Below are positions 34,763 through 45,766 of a stretch of 64,000 nt of DNA, one piece after another (within the stretch, counting starts at the first letter, position 1; every line of letters starts with the position of its first letter). Made by a program: the position numbers and the translations under genes. Below the pieces are notes generated by a model, which saw only the letters and a program-made list of their open reading frames with translations, made no database searches and was not told the DNA's origin. This DNA comes from Cydia pomonella (lineage: Eukaryota; Arthropoda; Insecta; Lepidoptera; Tortricidae), in contig NC_084713.1 of NCBI RefSeq assembly GCF_033807575.1, positions 17,087,389-17,151,388 of the forward strand, read 5' to 3'.

Positions 34763-36059
34763 TAAAGCATTAGTTCATATAGAATTGGCACATAATTAGC
34801 AATGTTTAAAAAATAATAATTCCATGGCGGGAAAAAAATTGACAATTACAGTTCAATCACCAACCTTCAAAGTATTAATGGTGAAAATGTTATTTTCCTA
34901 ACTTTACGCATTTTAAAGTTTTCGACCATGAAAATTGAGAACAGGAGATTGATCGTGCACAAATACTTTGAAAATTCTTATCGATCCCGGACAAAGACAG
35001 CTAAGTCGCTTAAGATGCTAAAAGCTAGTATTAGTAGGTTCATAAAACGTTACAAGGAGACTATCAGCCGACAGGAAAACACACAGTAATCGGAGGTCTG
35101 GGAGAAATAACAAAATTTTGGGAAAAAGGTCCCAAGGTCACTCAAACAAAATTCAGGACGGTCTAATTACGATTTATCCTAAAAATTCAAAGAAACTTCT
35201 AGAAAGATAAAGATGATTCACCTCAGAGGTGGCTATAAGAGCTATTGAGCAATAAAACAGCCAAATCGGACTGTTAAACATATCCGACAAGCTAAAACGC
35301 TAGCTTGACTATTGTACGACCCAGTATTGACAAAATTCGAAGGTTGCTTGTTGTTGGACGACAAGACATATGTAAAACTCGATTTTAATCAACTACTCGG
35401 TTCGAAGTTTTATATGGCCAATAATAGGGGTAATTTAAAAATATAAGTTTGTGAAACTTGACAAGCTCGCAAAAAACATACGATATGGCAAGGAATTTAT
35501 AATTGCGGCAGTAAGACGAAAAGTTTTATAACATATTCAACAATTAAGTCGGATCTTTCTATTAAAGAGTGCTTAGAGAAACGAGTATTGGCATTTATTG
35601 GAACCCATAACGGTCCTGTGAAATGTTGGCTAGACTTAGCCAGCTGCCACTATTCAAAAAAAGTTTTGGCATGGTATGCTAATAATCAGGCCAATTACAT
35701 GCCCCGCGAGATGAATCCTTCGAATTGTCCCCAATTTCAATCTATCAAAAACTATTGGGCAATCATGAAAAAAAATTAAATAAGACTAGTCAAATTGTCC
35801 AGGGTATCAATTCATTGCGATCTACAAGAAATCAACACGCCAAAAATGTCGACAAAAGTGTTGTACAGAAAATGACGGGGGTCCATTATGAAAACAGTTC
35901 ATAATTATTTACATAACAGAGATTTTTTTTAAATTTATACATATTTAAAAGCTAAATACATTACTATTTAAAATTCACCATTCATAACTTTCTTATTTTA
36001 TTAACTTAAGAAAATAACAATCTTCTAGTGCGTACCAATTCTATATGAACTATGCTTTA
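34763..36059 (+). mobile_element. mariner/Tc1-like element, decayed
   Basis: The inverted ends AAGCATTAGTTCATATAGAA (left) and TTCTATATGAACTATGCTT (right) agree over more than 25 bp with one indel and few mismatches. TA lies outside both ends (34763-34764, 36058-36059). The implied length of 1293 bp is typical for mariner. The interior carries a broken transposase frame. Confidence 0.8.
34928..35905 (+). pseudogene. mariner/Tc1-like transposase relic
   Basis: The frame starts with MKIENRRLIVHKYFEN, followed by a helix-turn-helix-like LKMLKASISRFIKRYKE, then stops. Later pieces include CLLLDDKTYVKLDFNQLLG, which carries the first catalytic Asp of the DDE/D triad. The next open stretch (35588-35779) reads CWLDLASCHYSKKVLAWY, with the second Asp, then NPSNCPQFQSIKNYWAI. 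The position that usually follows as the third acidic residue (IExYW) reads IKNYW here, so the triad is broken as well. Several stops and frameshifts make it inactive. The family is known for cut-and-paste transposition at TA sites. Confidence 0.8.
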
Positions 36060-36207
36060 TATTGATAATGAATAGAAATAATAACATAATGTAGGTATAA
36101 ACCCTAACGGCGGGTACGGTACGGGTCGGATGATACAAGATCGGACGCGACAAATAATAAACAGGCTTTTTTTTAATTAACGTGAGTCTTGCTTTGTCAT
36201 TCAATAT

Positions 36208-36255
36208 ACATAGTTATAAATAAATTAATATTAATTAATTTATTTATAACTATGT
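36208..36255. repeat. AT-rich perfect hairpin
   Basis: ACATAGTTATAAATAAATTA and its reverse complement TAATTTATTTATAACTATGT face each other with a few bases between. It directly abuts the tail of the next SINE. Confidence 0.7.
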
Positions 36256-36518
36256 AATTATAGGACATATTTACGCAAATTGATTAAGCCCCACCACAGT
36301 AAGCTCAAGAAGGTTTGTGTTGTGGGTACTCAGGCCGTTAATAATACCAATGAGATATAAATACTTAAATAGATAGAAAACGTATATGACTCAGGAACAA
36401 ATATATGCACATAAATGCCCTTACCATCACACAAATAAATGCCCTTACCAGGATTTAAACCCAGGACCATCGGCTTCATAGGCAGGGTCACTACCCACTA
36501 GGCCAGAACAGTCGTCAA
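36256..36518 (-). mobile_element. tRNA-derived SINE, near full-length with internal duplication
   Basis: Same family as 16797-17068. The minus strand has TGGCCTAGTGGG (A-box-like) and GGTTTAAATCC (B-box-like, one change). The phrase ATAAATGCCCTTACC occurs twice in a row (from about 36411 and 36435), a small tandem duplication unique to this copy. Confidence 0.8.
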
Positions 36519-37053
36519 ATCCTGCAAAGTAACCGTGCTATTTATTGTGATTTAGTTTTAAAGTATATCAGACAAAAATCAGTTCAAAAAACATATTAAA
36601 TTAAATAGTGATAAATAAAAATGGCATTTCCATCCCCCAGTCAGGTCATCTCAAGTAGGTTCACCTTAAGGGTGTATTGGGAAGCTTAAAAATGCATGTA
36701 AAAATTACCCTCATATGACGCTACGCTAATTATCTAGCTGTTGATTCAATAAATAGTAAGTAACAACGCTAATTAATTACAATCATTTTCGTAAATCAAC
36801 AAACTTAAAACGTTTAATAATTTTGTTACATTGTAAAACCTGACCAGTTCCTGCGTAAACACAAAAACGTGTAAAACAATTGTGCCTCACAGTTGTCTCC
36901 TTTATCCCTGTTTCCCTGGTTTTATCTGCATTTCAATTCCTGCAGTGGCACTACAAAAAGCTGTGGAGTTTTGCTTCAACTTATGTTTGTAACTGCACGA
37001 GTAGTGGAATAAAATTGACTCTAAAGATAACATTCTGATTCAGAATTTACACA
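36519..37053. other. unassigned sequence
   Basis: Nothing recognisable. Confidence 0.4.
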
Positions 37054-37111
37054 CCTGGAATATTGACATTTCCTGTAGCAATGTTGCTACAGGAAATGTC
37101 AATATTCCAGG
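37054..37111. repeat. perfect 58-bp palindrome
   Basis: CCTGGAATATTGACATTTCC continuing to GTAGCAA is mirrored exactly after a two-base centre (TG). The arms are 28 bp with no mismatch. It may be a minimal MITE, or a recent inverted duplication. Confidence 0.85.
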
Positions 37112-37900
37112 CATCGACATTTTTACATTTCTTGTAGCGCGACTGCATGCGCAAAAATGCTGCAGAAACGCTGCAGCAAGCCTACTGCAAAACTAAATCC
37201 GACGTTGAACAGTGCCAGTGGTTAACCGTGTTTTTAACCCCGATTAAGATAGGGCCCTTTCCATACTTGTCAGCATCTTAGCCTAATAGATGACATGTAC
37301 GAGTATTAATCGTCAAGCTCACTCCTGCTGTCTGGATATTTTCATTTAAATTTTCTATTTGTTTAATGATACGTGTCACAGTCACCCAGCAGTCACCTTT
37401 TTGCAGCGTCGAGCATAAAACGAGAACAACGCTGTTGGAATTGAATGCAAGAAAAGTTGGTCCGCACTAGACGGCTGCCTGTGACATTTGGCTTTGTTTC
37501 AGAATAAAATTACAACTGCTTTTTATTTTTGCAAACTTACCCTTATACTACAAAAAAAATTAACAGCAAAAGGAATTTAAATAAGCCTTTACGACAGTAC
37601 TTTATATGTGCAATTATATATATTAATATGTCGACGTGCGGGTGATATCATTCGTAGATTTTAATAATGGTCGCTGGTCTGTTTAAGCTAACTTTATCGA
37701 GTATATAATTACAGTGAGACACCTCATTCGGTTCTCGTATGTTTCTTTTATCCTAATGAATGTTTTAATTATACGGAATTTTGACTCTTAGAAACTCCAT
37801 CGTCATTTAGTTCTGGCATTTAGAGATATTTACCCCTCTAAATAATTTTAGTTTTTTTTGTATCTGTTTATTTTTTTTATTATTATTATTTTAGTTATTT
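37112..37900. other. unassigned sequence
   Basis: GCTGCAG-rich phrases near 37150-37180 resemble those near 13490 and 33060. T-runs lie near 37850-37900. No gene was found. Confidence 0.35.
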
Positions 37901-38027
37901 TTTTGTAATTGTATTTTATACTTAATTGTTGATGTGCTTGTTTTTGTTTGTATGTAAATTCCATGTTGACGTGTAAAAGTGCCCTTGTGACCTATTTGCT
38001 GAATAAATGTTGAAGTTGAAGTTGAAT
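37901..38027 (+). repeat. LINE-like 3' end with (TTGAAG)n tail
   Basis: TGTAAAAGTGCCCTTGTGAC, CTATTTGCTGAATAAATG and a short TTGAAG repeat tail make up the kind of 3' end common in lepidopteran LINEs. No coding part remains. Confidence 0.5.
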
Positions 38028-38932
38028 TAGTTATTACATACCTACTTAAGATGTATCATAAAAACTTGTAAGCGACTCTTGTGCTATAGGCGCCGTAGGT
38101 AATACGGATGTATTTCCAGTTGATTCAAGTGGGCTGGGAACCTATTAGAGGCGTCAGACTATTTTTTATAATATTTGAATGCGTTCTCGGAAATTGCACT
38201 GTCTTGGTAATAAATCAGCTGAAGGCTTTTTGTAGACGCATCAGTGAGGATGAAGGCCGGGAAGGGCACTCTGGGACTGAACGCGGTTCAGTTTGCAATA
38301 GGTAGACTGCATTACGCCTCTCATCCTAAGTTATAGTGTTAAAACCTATGCCCTTAGGGATGTACTACCTAGTACATCTAGCCAGTCCTGAATACCTAAA
38401 TCTAATTTACACTACGAGAATAATGTAATGTTAATTATTACATATAATTAATCCTACAATCGTGTATTCCACTTGAATTGTTTTAATAACCACAGGGCTG
38501 TTTGCGATGAAAGCGCAAGATTGAAGGCTACACGTTTTCAAATAATTTATGCAATCACGATCGCGCCAACGAAAGGTCGAACAAAAATAAAATTATAATG
38601 ATGAAGTATTCGATAAAATCGAGTCGAAGTCACTTTACCACCGGAGTACCTTCGCATAATTTTAGATAGCTAAGTGAGATACGAGTATGATATCAGAACA
38701 GTGCCGCAGACATATCTCAGAGAATGACCCACCGAAATAGTCATAGAAGTTGTAGGCCCTTGTTAATAGGAGATACGTTATAAGGAATATCTACCCTCAT
38801 TTGTTATTTATTTGTGATAAGAAATAAATAAATGATAGATAATATTTACATTGGCACATTGCATGTAGGTTGCCTAGTAAAATAGATATTGGTATATCAA
38901 ATGAAAGCTTATTTTGTATATAATCTAACTGT
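38028..38932. other. unassigned sequence
   Basis: A 65-codon frame (38108-38305) contains no recognised motif. Nothing else was seen. Confidence 0.4.
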
Positions 38933-39051
38933 AATAGGTTGCCTTATTAAAAAGTTGGTCCAGTCCATGGTTGCCTAGATTAACCGATTTTTATACCTAT
39001 AAAATCTTGGCAACCATGGACTGGACCAACTTTTGAATAAGGCAACCTATT
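38933..39051. mobile_element. near-perfect hairpin MITE, 119 bp
   Basis: AATAGGTTGCCTTATT, AAAAGTTGGTCCAGTCCATG and GTTGCC are mirrored on the right side with almost no mismatch over about 45 bp per arm. Confidence 0.8.
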
Positions 39052-39415
39052 CAATAAGGTATCTGAGATCATTTTACGTTAGTTTAAACTGTCACCAGCA
39101 TTTATTCGCAGTAAATGGTACAGATTTTAAATTATACTGGTGGTCTGTTTTAGATGTTTTTTTTAAATAAAGCAAATATAAAAATACTGCTGGTCCCCTA
39201 TTGAACAAGAAACATTCTTTCAGTTTTAAAAATGAGCAAAGGCACTTGAAACCTTATTCCTCATACTTTCTGTTAGGATATCAACTAGCCTTTTGGCCAT
39301 AAGTATATTCAGCTACTTATGATACTCTTAAATGTCTGCTGGCATTTACTCTATCATGTTATATATCTATACTGTTGCAACATTACCTGGTTCGTTAAGT
39401 TCTGTCAGTCTTTTG
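39052..39415. other. unassigned sequence
   Basis: Nothing recognisable. Confidence 0.4.
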
Positions 39416-39607
39416 AGCCCCTAGTGTAAATGTATTCGATAGCGAAACGTGACGTCCGCGTTTGCGTTAAGTCTCATTTTGTATGGGATTTAGAAACAGT
39501 GCGCCAAGCGAGACGTTTTGGAAACTCAAATCCCATACAAAATGAGACTTAAAGCAAACGCGTACGTCACGTTTCGCTATCGAATAAATTTACACTAGGG
39601 GTACTGT
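39416..39607. mobile_element. palindromic MITE family I, copy 2
   Basis: Same element as 17776-17970. CCCCTAGTGTAAAT and ATTTACACTAGGGGTACTG are the ends, with ATTCGATAGCGAAACGTGAC and GCGTTTGCGTTAAGTCTCAT in the left arm, both mirrored on the right. It is more symmetric than copy 1. Confidence 0.8.
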
Positions 39608-40123
39608 TATTACTTCACACGTAGACGCAGCATGTTCTAGATAACGTCATACATACATTATGCAAACTGTTCCCAGTATAGCCCCGGTTCTGTCTACACC
39701 TAATCTAATTCTGTCGTGACTCGTGATATAAATCAATCCAGCGAGCGTGTACCTTTCTCGTATGATACGTACGCAATATGAAGATTAGTAACAGTGAGTA
39801 AACGTCAGACTATACCTAATCTTCATATTCTTGAATCACCATATGTCACGTCAAATATTGCTTTATGATATTACGCTATGCTGATACGATTTAGGTTCGG
39901 TTTTATGAGATCCGTTACATCGTAGCTACATTTTTGCCTGCCATTTTTATTGTCTAAAGGAGATTAAGTTGATGAACTTAATCTCTTTATGTCAGTAACA
40001 TGAAGCCTATTCTATCCATCTGCTATAGGTCGGCGGAAGAAATTATTATTTTTGTATTCATTTTGGTGTATGGTTATGACGGATAACAAAAATCTAAAAA
40101 CAATAACCTGGCTGGCTTTTGCC
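39608..40123. other. unassigned sequence
   Basis: A hairpin AAGGAGATTAAGTTGATGAA-type inverted pair (about 39956-39986) and the phrase CTAATCTTCATATT are seen. No gene was found. Confidence 0.35.
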
Positions 40124-40245
40124 TTTTTTTGATATAGGAGGCAAACGAGCAGACTAATTGCCTGATGGTAAGCAATTACCGTTGCCCGTGGCCACCGGCA
40201 ATACCAGAAGAGTTGTAAGTGCGATGTCACCCTTTAAGAAGGCGT
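40124..40245 (-). repeat. poly(A)-tailed retroelement family B, copy 1
   Basis: The minus strand reads GCTTACCATCAGGCAATTAG, CTCGTTTGCCTCCTATATC and then an A-run. A plus-strand copy lies at 40702-40813, making an inverted pair 0.5 kb apart. Confidence 0.65.
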
Positions 40246-40701
40246 ACGAACTTTTCTTGAAGGCCTAAATCAATGCCTCAAGAACATAATCAAAATGATG
40301 CAAAAAATTAAGTGATATGATTCTACTATTCGCGAGTCTGACCTGCGCTTAGCAAAATTATCTATTAAGCTTTTGTGGTATTTTTCATGGACCGCAGTGA
40401 GCATACATTATTAACGCCTTTTCCTCATGGGGCGCACTCGGCTCTAAATGCATTTGCAATGTTTCAAATGTTGCAGCATTTTCCACTGTTAAGCAACTAA
40501 TTGGTTGAATTTATGTAACTGCGAACAATTTTAAACAGAAACGGTTGTGTGCCAATGGGCACTTAAATTGAGCAAGGTTTAAGAGCGCTAATTGTTAAAG
40601 GAAACAAAAGGTCAAATAACTAATGTTTTTCTTTTTGAAGTATGTTTTAAAGTGCTTACTGACACGCTTGCTCTTTTATATGAAGTTTGAGTTAGTAAGC
40701 G
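40246..40701. other. spacer between inverted family B copies, unassigned
   Basis: No recognisable content. Confidence 0.35.
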
Positions 40702-40813
40702 CGCCCATTCCCACTTACAAACCCTCTGGTGTTGCGGGTGTCCATGGGTGGCCGTACTCGCTTAACATCAGGCGATCCGTCTGCTCGTCTGCCTCCTATA
40801 TCATTAAAAAAAA
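40702..40813 (+). repeat. poly(A)-tailed retroelement family B, copy 2
   Basis: CTTAACATCAGGCGATCCGT, CTGCTCGTCTGCCTCCTATA and an A-run match family B in the plus orientation. Confidence 0.65.
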
Positions 40814-42060
40814 CTTCGTTTATGTACCCACCTATTAAATTATTCATCTTCAAATAATTATAAGATTATATCTTCTATCTACCATAAATATCACACCATA
40901 TATTTATGGTTGCACCATAAATATCCCTTTATTTTGCATTTCGTCTGAATGATAATATATGATTCCCGTTTACATTTAGAATAAGCTTAATTGTCACGTC
41001 CTCTATCTTCCCCTGTTGCCATAGTACCTACATAGTAGCTTTGAAGGAAAGAAAAACTTTTGCCTCAGGCGAGCCATCAGGGAAACAATACAAGTTTGAT
41101 ATCCGATTACTTATACGCACTTAATAGTCACAGATCAATTTACGCTATAGATCGTGACAAATTTACGCGTCATCGTGGATGACACGAACTATAATATTGA
41201 TACGGATATATCTGAATCACTGTAATGATGTCAATGTATAGCTAATTGGCGAACCCACGCTGGTCATGACTTGAATGATTTGCACATTTCTGATTTGTGA
41301 AGTAGGTATCTTCAGTTTCCAGTCCATAAACCGGCCGGCCAGGCGCTATCTCACGTCCGATAGAGTGGACCCTAATAAAATCCTTACCCTGAATTATTTA
41401 TTCACTTAATCAACGTTTTCGCTGTAAATCTTTGACATAGGTCCGGGTTGAACGATGCGTAAAGGTTCAAGAGTAATATTCAAATAAATCTGGGGTTACA
41501 AGTGCTTTTAACCTCGTCTTAACAAAATGGAGAAGGATATATGCGCCCGCCTTCAGCCATTAGGTACCCAATGGTGCTGCAGAGTGTAATAGAACTATCG
41601 AAATATAAATTTAAATAAATAGTGATACCTCATTTTCACCTGACTAGCAAAGGGAGAATTGTGTGTAATAACTAAGTTATGAATAAAAATTTCCTCCTTC
41701 GGAATCTTGAAGTCTGTTAAAAACGAAAAAAACACCCATAACTTTATACCAACAGGAAAAAAACTAAAGTAGATTTTAACAGGTACCTGTTTTGTCGCTT
41801 TAACGATTTATTTTGCAACATATAGTTAGAAATAAAAATACAAAATTCTTTATTTCCTTAATATACACATGGCCATGATTTAGGGGATGGAGCCACCCGG
41901 TAAACAAAGATTTGCGTGTGTTGCTAGGCACCGCTCTTCCCTATGTTAACAACAAAACAACTTATACAATATATGAAAATCTAAAAATATTATTTCTATA
42001 ACTAAAATAAAAACTTACACGTTAGATATGCTTAACGTATAAAATTTTAAGCGACTTATT
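40814..42060. other. unassigned; partial family L repeat
   Basis: TAGATCGTGAC and TACGCGTCATCGTGGATGAC (41145-41192) are a truncated family L palindrome. Nothing else is recognisable. Confidence 0.4.
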
Positions 42061-42094
42061 TTATATATATACATATACATACATATAATCACGC

Positions 42095-42551
42095 CTATTT
42101 CCCGAAGGGGTAGGCAGAGACCACGGATTTCCACTTGCTACGATCCTGACATACCTCTTTCGCTTCCTTCACTTTCATGACATTCCTCATACACGCTCGT
42201 CGGTTTAGGGTGCTCTTGACCTGGCCTTTCTTCAGGATTTCCCCGATTTGATCAGAGAAAGTCCGCCGAGGTCTACCCCTTCCAACTCCCTCTTCTACTT
42301 CTCCCTTATAACCTTCTTTCACTCATTCTTTCCACGTGTCCAAACCATCTCAACATACCTTTCTCAATTTTTGTCACTACATCTTCGTTCAGTCCACACT
42401 TTTCCCTTATCACACTGTTCCTAATTCTATCTTGTAATTTTACACCACACACACTTCTCAACGCTCTCATTTCCACTGCATTCACTTGACTCTGATGTTT
42501 CTTCTGCCATACCCAACTTTCGCTACCATACATAAGTGTGAGTATACACAA
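42095..42551 (-). pseudogene. LINE ORF2 C-terminal fragment
   Basis: On the minus strand, MYGSESWVWQKKHQSQVNAV, IREKCGLNEDVVTKIEKG and MLRWFGHVERMSERRL form one open stretch (42306-42551). A second frame continues with GVGRGRPRRTFSDQIGEILK, RRACMRNVMKVKEAKEVCQD and KSVVSAYPFGK to a stop at 42095. Together they are the classic C-terminus of a lepidopteran endonuclease/reverse transcriptase LINE. One frameshift near 42310 separates the two halves. The polymerase core is absent, so the copy is 5'-truncated. A TATACATA-type simple repeat (42061-42088) follows at its 3' side. Confidence 0.85.
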
Positions 42552-43091
42552 GTGACTTATTTTATTGTATTGTAAATAACTTAAATATAATAATAACTAT
42601 AAATGCATGAAAACGTTCGTGTGTGTGTACGTATCTATGATCAAATTGATGTATGATAGATAGTTATACAACCAACTAACACAAAAGTTTCTAAGCAGAG
42701 CATAAAATAATGTCAAAATATGGGAAAGCTAATGAAAACAAATCCAGACCGCACCATTAAAGAAAACCCCTGGGCCTGGCTTCCTGCTTAGGTACTATGT
42801 GTAAGCCTGGTTTTCCCACAGACAGCGGACAAGGGTCAGCTATACCCTAGATAATACATTATCCATTTAAGTGAACCTTCTAGTTTCGGACGACGCTGTA
42901 ATTAAATTATTAATATCAAGGCTAATGGTGTCACGCGATCGTAACCGGGCTTCCTTTGTCCGTGGTATTGTTCACCTGGTTCTGACCGCAATTAGGCTTA
43001 AGGTTACATTCAGGTTGTGAAAGCATTTCTGCGCATCATTATAAGATGCTGAATGTGAAACGGCCGATATCAATTCAATTTCCATTAGTAG
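42552..43091. other. unassigned sequence
   Basis: Nothing recognisable. Confidence 0.4.
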
Positions 43092-43515
43092 ATTGTTAAC
43101 CAAGGGATGAAAGGCATTCATTTCTGCCCAGGTAGTTTAGAGCCTATTGGCTCCAAGGCAGAAATAATGCCTTTCACCCGAATTAAACACTCTACTTTTC
43201 GCATACGAGGAAAGTGAAATACATGTGTTTTTTTTTAAACATGCCTAAGTATAATTTTTCATAGCATTGCTTGAGGGTAGGTACTTTTCAATTAACCTTG
43301 TAGGTAAAAAGAAGGTATTTTTATGCATAGCATGGCGAGTTAAATATCAGAATGTAAATTGTATAACAAATCCACTTAAAAAAAATCTATTGCTTCTCGT
43401 AAAAAAATGTTAAAAACCGTACTTGGAAAGTAAAATGCTCTAGTGCAAAAACGTATCACTTACTTTACTGCACACTTTTCAGAACAACTAACAATGACCC
43501 TCTTTCTGAGCATGA
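43092..43515 (+). repeat. dispersed repeat family G, copy 1
   Basis: Begins with ATTGTTAACCAAGGGATGAA and continues through ATACGAGGAAAGTGAAATAC, CAATTAACCTT and AAGTAAAATGCTCTAGTGCA. All of these recur in order and orientation at 51090-51508. An inner palindrome of AAAGGCATTCATTTCTGCC with its inverse lies at the left end. Confidence 0.75.
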
Positions 43516-43591
43516 GAAATGAAAATTATATTGAATAGCCGCTAAACTAAATAAATGTCATATACAAAGTAAAAAAGTGGCTGTGACATAA

Positions 43592-43671
43592 TCGGACAGA
43601 CAGACGGACATGACGAATCTATAAGGGTTCCGGTTTTTGCCATTTGGCTACGGAACCCTAAAAATTACCAA
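43592..43671 (-). repeat. family C element, 5' fragment
   Basis: On the minus strand this reads TTTTTAGGGTTCCGTAGCC, GGAACCCTTATAGATTCG and GTCCGTCTGTCTGTCCG, the first 80 bp of family C. Confidence 0.65.
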
Positions 43672-43997
43672 GGCCTCCAGTGCCCGGTTAAATAGTAGTG
43701 TAATTACTTGTAAAAAACAAAAATTCTAATATTTTAATAAGAAAGTAATTTAATTTGTTCTTAGAGTGAATAGCCGTTAGTATTGCTATGCTGTTGCAAT
43801 TGGAACGTTTTAATCAGTTTTAAGGATATTGCCAGTGATGTCACTCGTTTTCACAGGTTGCAGTTACCCTGCAATGTTGCACTGCATTGCTGCACTGCAA
43901 TGCTTTTACAACCGGAATGTAACCTAAGCGAAAGCGATGTTATTGACTGACATTTAAAGCTCCCACTGCACTGACTTTTTTCTAATTTTGAAGTGTA
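43672..43997. other. unassigned sequence
   Basis: Phrases rich in GCACTGCA/TGCAATG occur near 43860-43910. Nothing else was seen. Confidence 0.35.
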
Positions 43998-44409
43998 CTT
44001 GAGCAGTCTTCACTTACTGTACTCAGACTTGGTCTTTGACAGAAGCACAGAAGTCAAAACTTGAGGTTTGTCAGAGAGTTATGGAGAGCTGCGAAACAGT
44101 AAAACTAAGGGGTCATATCCGGAACACCACGCTGCGCTGTAAAACTCAGATAATAGATGCAGCTCGAAAAGCAGCCAAATTTAAGTGGGACTGGGGTGGT
44201 CATGTCTGCCGCATGCCGAATGACTTGTGGGCTAAGATAACCATGGAGTGGGTGCTCAACTAGTCAAACCGGGGATCCCGCAGACGTCGCCGGCGATGGC
44301 GGGATAACTTGGACTCTTTTTTGAGAGACTTTCCACTTGTAGCTCACACCAGAACGAGTGGAAAAAGAGGAGGGAGGTCATTGTTCAGCATTGGGACAGA
44401 ATAGGGTCG
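43998..44409 (+). pseudogene. LINE (RTE-like) ORF2 C-terminal fragment, host of the BEL insertion
   Basis: The plus strand reads CQRVMESCETVKLRGHIRNT, AARKAAKFKWDWGGHVCRMP and ITMEWVLN, then a stop at 44261-44263. In the same frame it continues with SRRRRRRWRDNLDSFLRDF. This matches the LINE type seen at 7919-8189, with a longer 5' part. A BEL/Pao element begins immediately after GGTCG at 44405-44409. The sequence resumes after the second GGTCG at 47695-47699, so the LINE is the older layer. Confidence 0.8.
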
Positions 44410-44793
44410 TGTTACGAAATGTTCAAAAATGCACGCATTTTTGATCCTTGTTCGTTATAACGGAACTAATTACGGAGTGTAATAAAAAATAATCTTTGTA
44501 AATTTTAATATAAGTTTAATTTCATGTAAACAAATAATCTCATAATTAATTATATTCAATTTGCATATTTTGTAATTAAAATATTCAATGAATTGTATAA
44601 ATTCAAGCATAATTCAAATCTCTATGTTCAAATTTAAGTATGGCAATTTTGTATTCAGAAACATTGACAGTTTACAAGGCTTTTAAAAACTTACCGTTAT
44701 TGTGCAATCCCCCAACGACTATTCACTTTGCCACTTTTTGTATTTTTTGATTTTTTGCAATTTGGAATCCATATACGTAATTTGGAATTTACA
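44410..44793 (+). repeat. 5' LTR of the BEL/Pao element
   Basis: 384 bp, TGTTACG...TTTACA. It agrees with the 3' LTR with about three substitutions up to about 44745 and then has a different last 45-50 bp. An AATAAAAAAT signal lies near 44481. Confidence 0.8.
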
Positions 44794-44809
44794 TGGTCCT
44801 TACGAAGCC
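44794..44809 (+). other. putative primer-binding site
   Basis: TGGTCCTTACGAAGCC follows directly after the LTR terminal ACA. It starts with TGG, as a site complementary to a tRNA CCA end must. It resembles TGGTCCTTCGAGCC-type sites known to me from insect LTR elements, with extra bases. The priming tRNA is not established. Confidence 0.5.
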
Positions 44810-45766
44810 TCTGAATTACGAGAAGGCAAGATTGTGGCATCGAGTCGTGCTCCACATATTCAACGGTTCCAGTGAAGCCGTGGGTCATCCAGGTTGGCGT
44901 AGGGCACATCCAGCTACGTGCAAGTTCCAGAGCTGACACTCATCGCGTCCCAGCAGTCAGGATCAACGACGAGTGAACACAGCATCGACGAACACACGGA
45001 GCATCCCATTGCAGTGGGAATCCAGCCGTAACCGGAGTCAGTTACGGAATCCAGCCCATCCAGCACCAACCAGACCAGTCCAGGAGCATCCAGTGGGGAG
45101 CAACGGCAACCAACATCCAGATTCAGATCCAGAAGCAGTCTATACAGAAGGAGAACTAGGAGAATCACGAAAAAGTGAGATCGTTCCATTTCCTTTTATT
45201 CAATCCACATTTCCTTTGTTTTTTTGTTGTAGCTGCACCATCCATATATTTAAACTATATCCATATCCATATTCAGTCAACCATATCCATTATTCATTAC
45301 TTTTCCATCCAGTGCAGAAAGTAGATTCATTGTCTTCATTGCCATCATTTGATCAGTAGCAAGTAGATATTCAAAAGTATTCATTAGCGGTATTCATAAT
45401 TGTAGGCAGATATAACCTCTTAGCGCATTTCATAGCAATATATAACATTTCATCTCACAATTTCACTTCCAACTTGATATCTAACTGTTCATTAATCACA
45501 ATATACATTAACTAATCAATTCAATAGTCTAATTTCAATTTAAAACCATTATAACTTCACCAGAACACGTTAATCGATCAATTTTTATAGCGAACTGCAG
45601 TGTGCCGGGAGGGCGTAAACAAAGTAATTAAGTGATTACATAACTTGCATCTCGGATCTGCATTGCATATAAGTTAAGCGCCTAGTTATTTCGCATAGCA
45701 AATTCCATTCAAAGATAATTTCGAATATTTATTTTGAGTAGGCTTATTAATTTACTTTATTCCATA

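Noticed and set aside
44973..45359. 128-codon frame in the BEL leader
   Set aside because: It lies in the untranslated leader between the primer site and Gag, and has no motif of its own.
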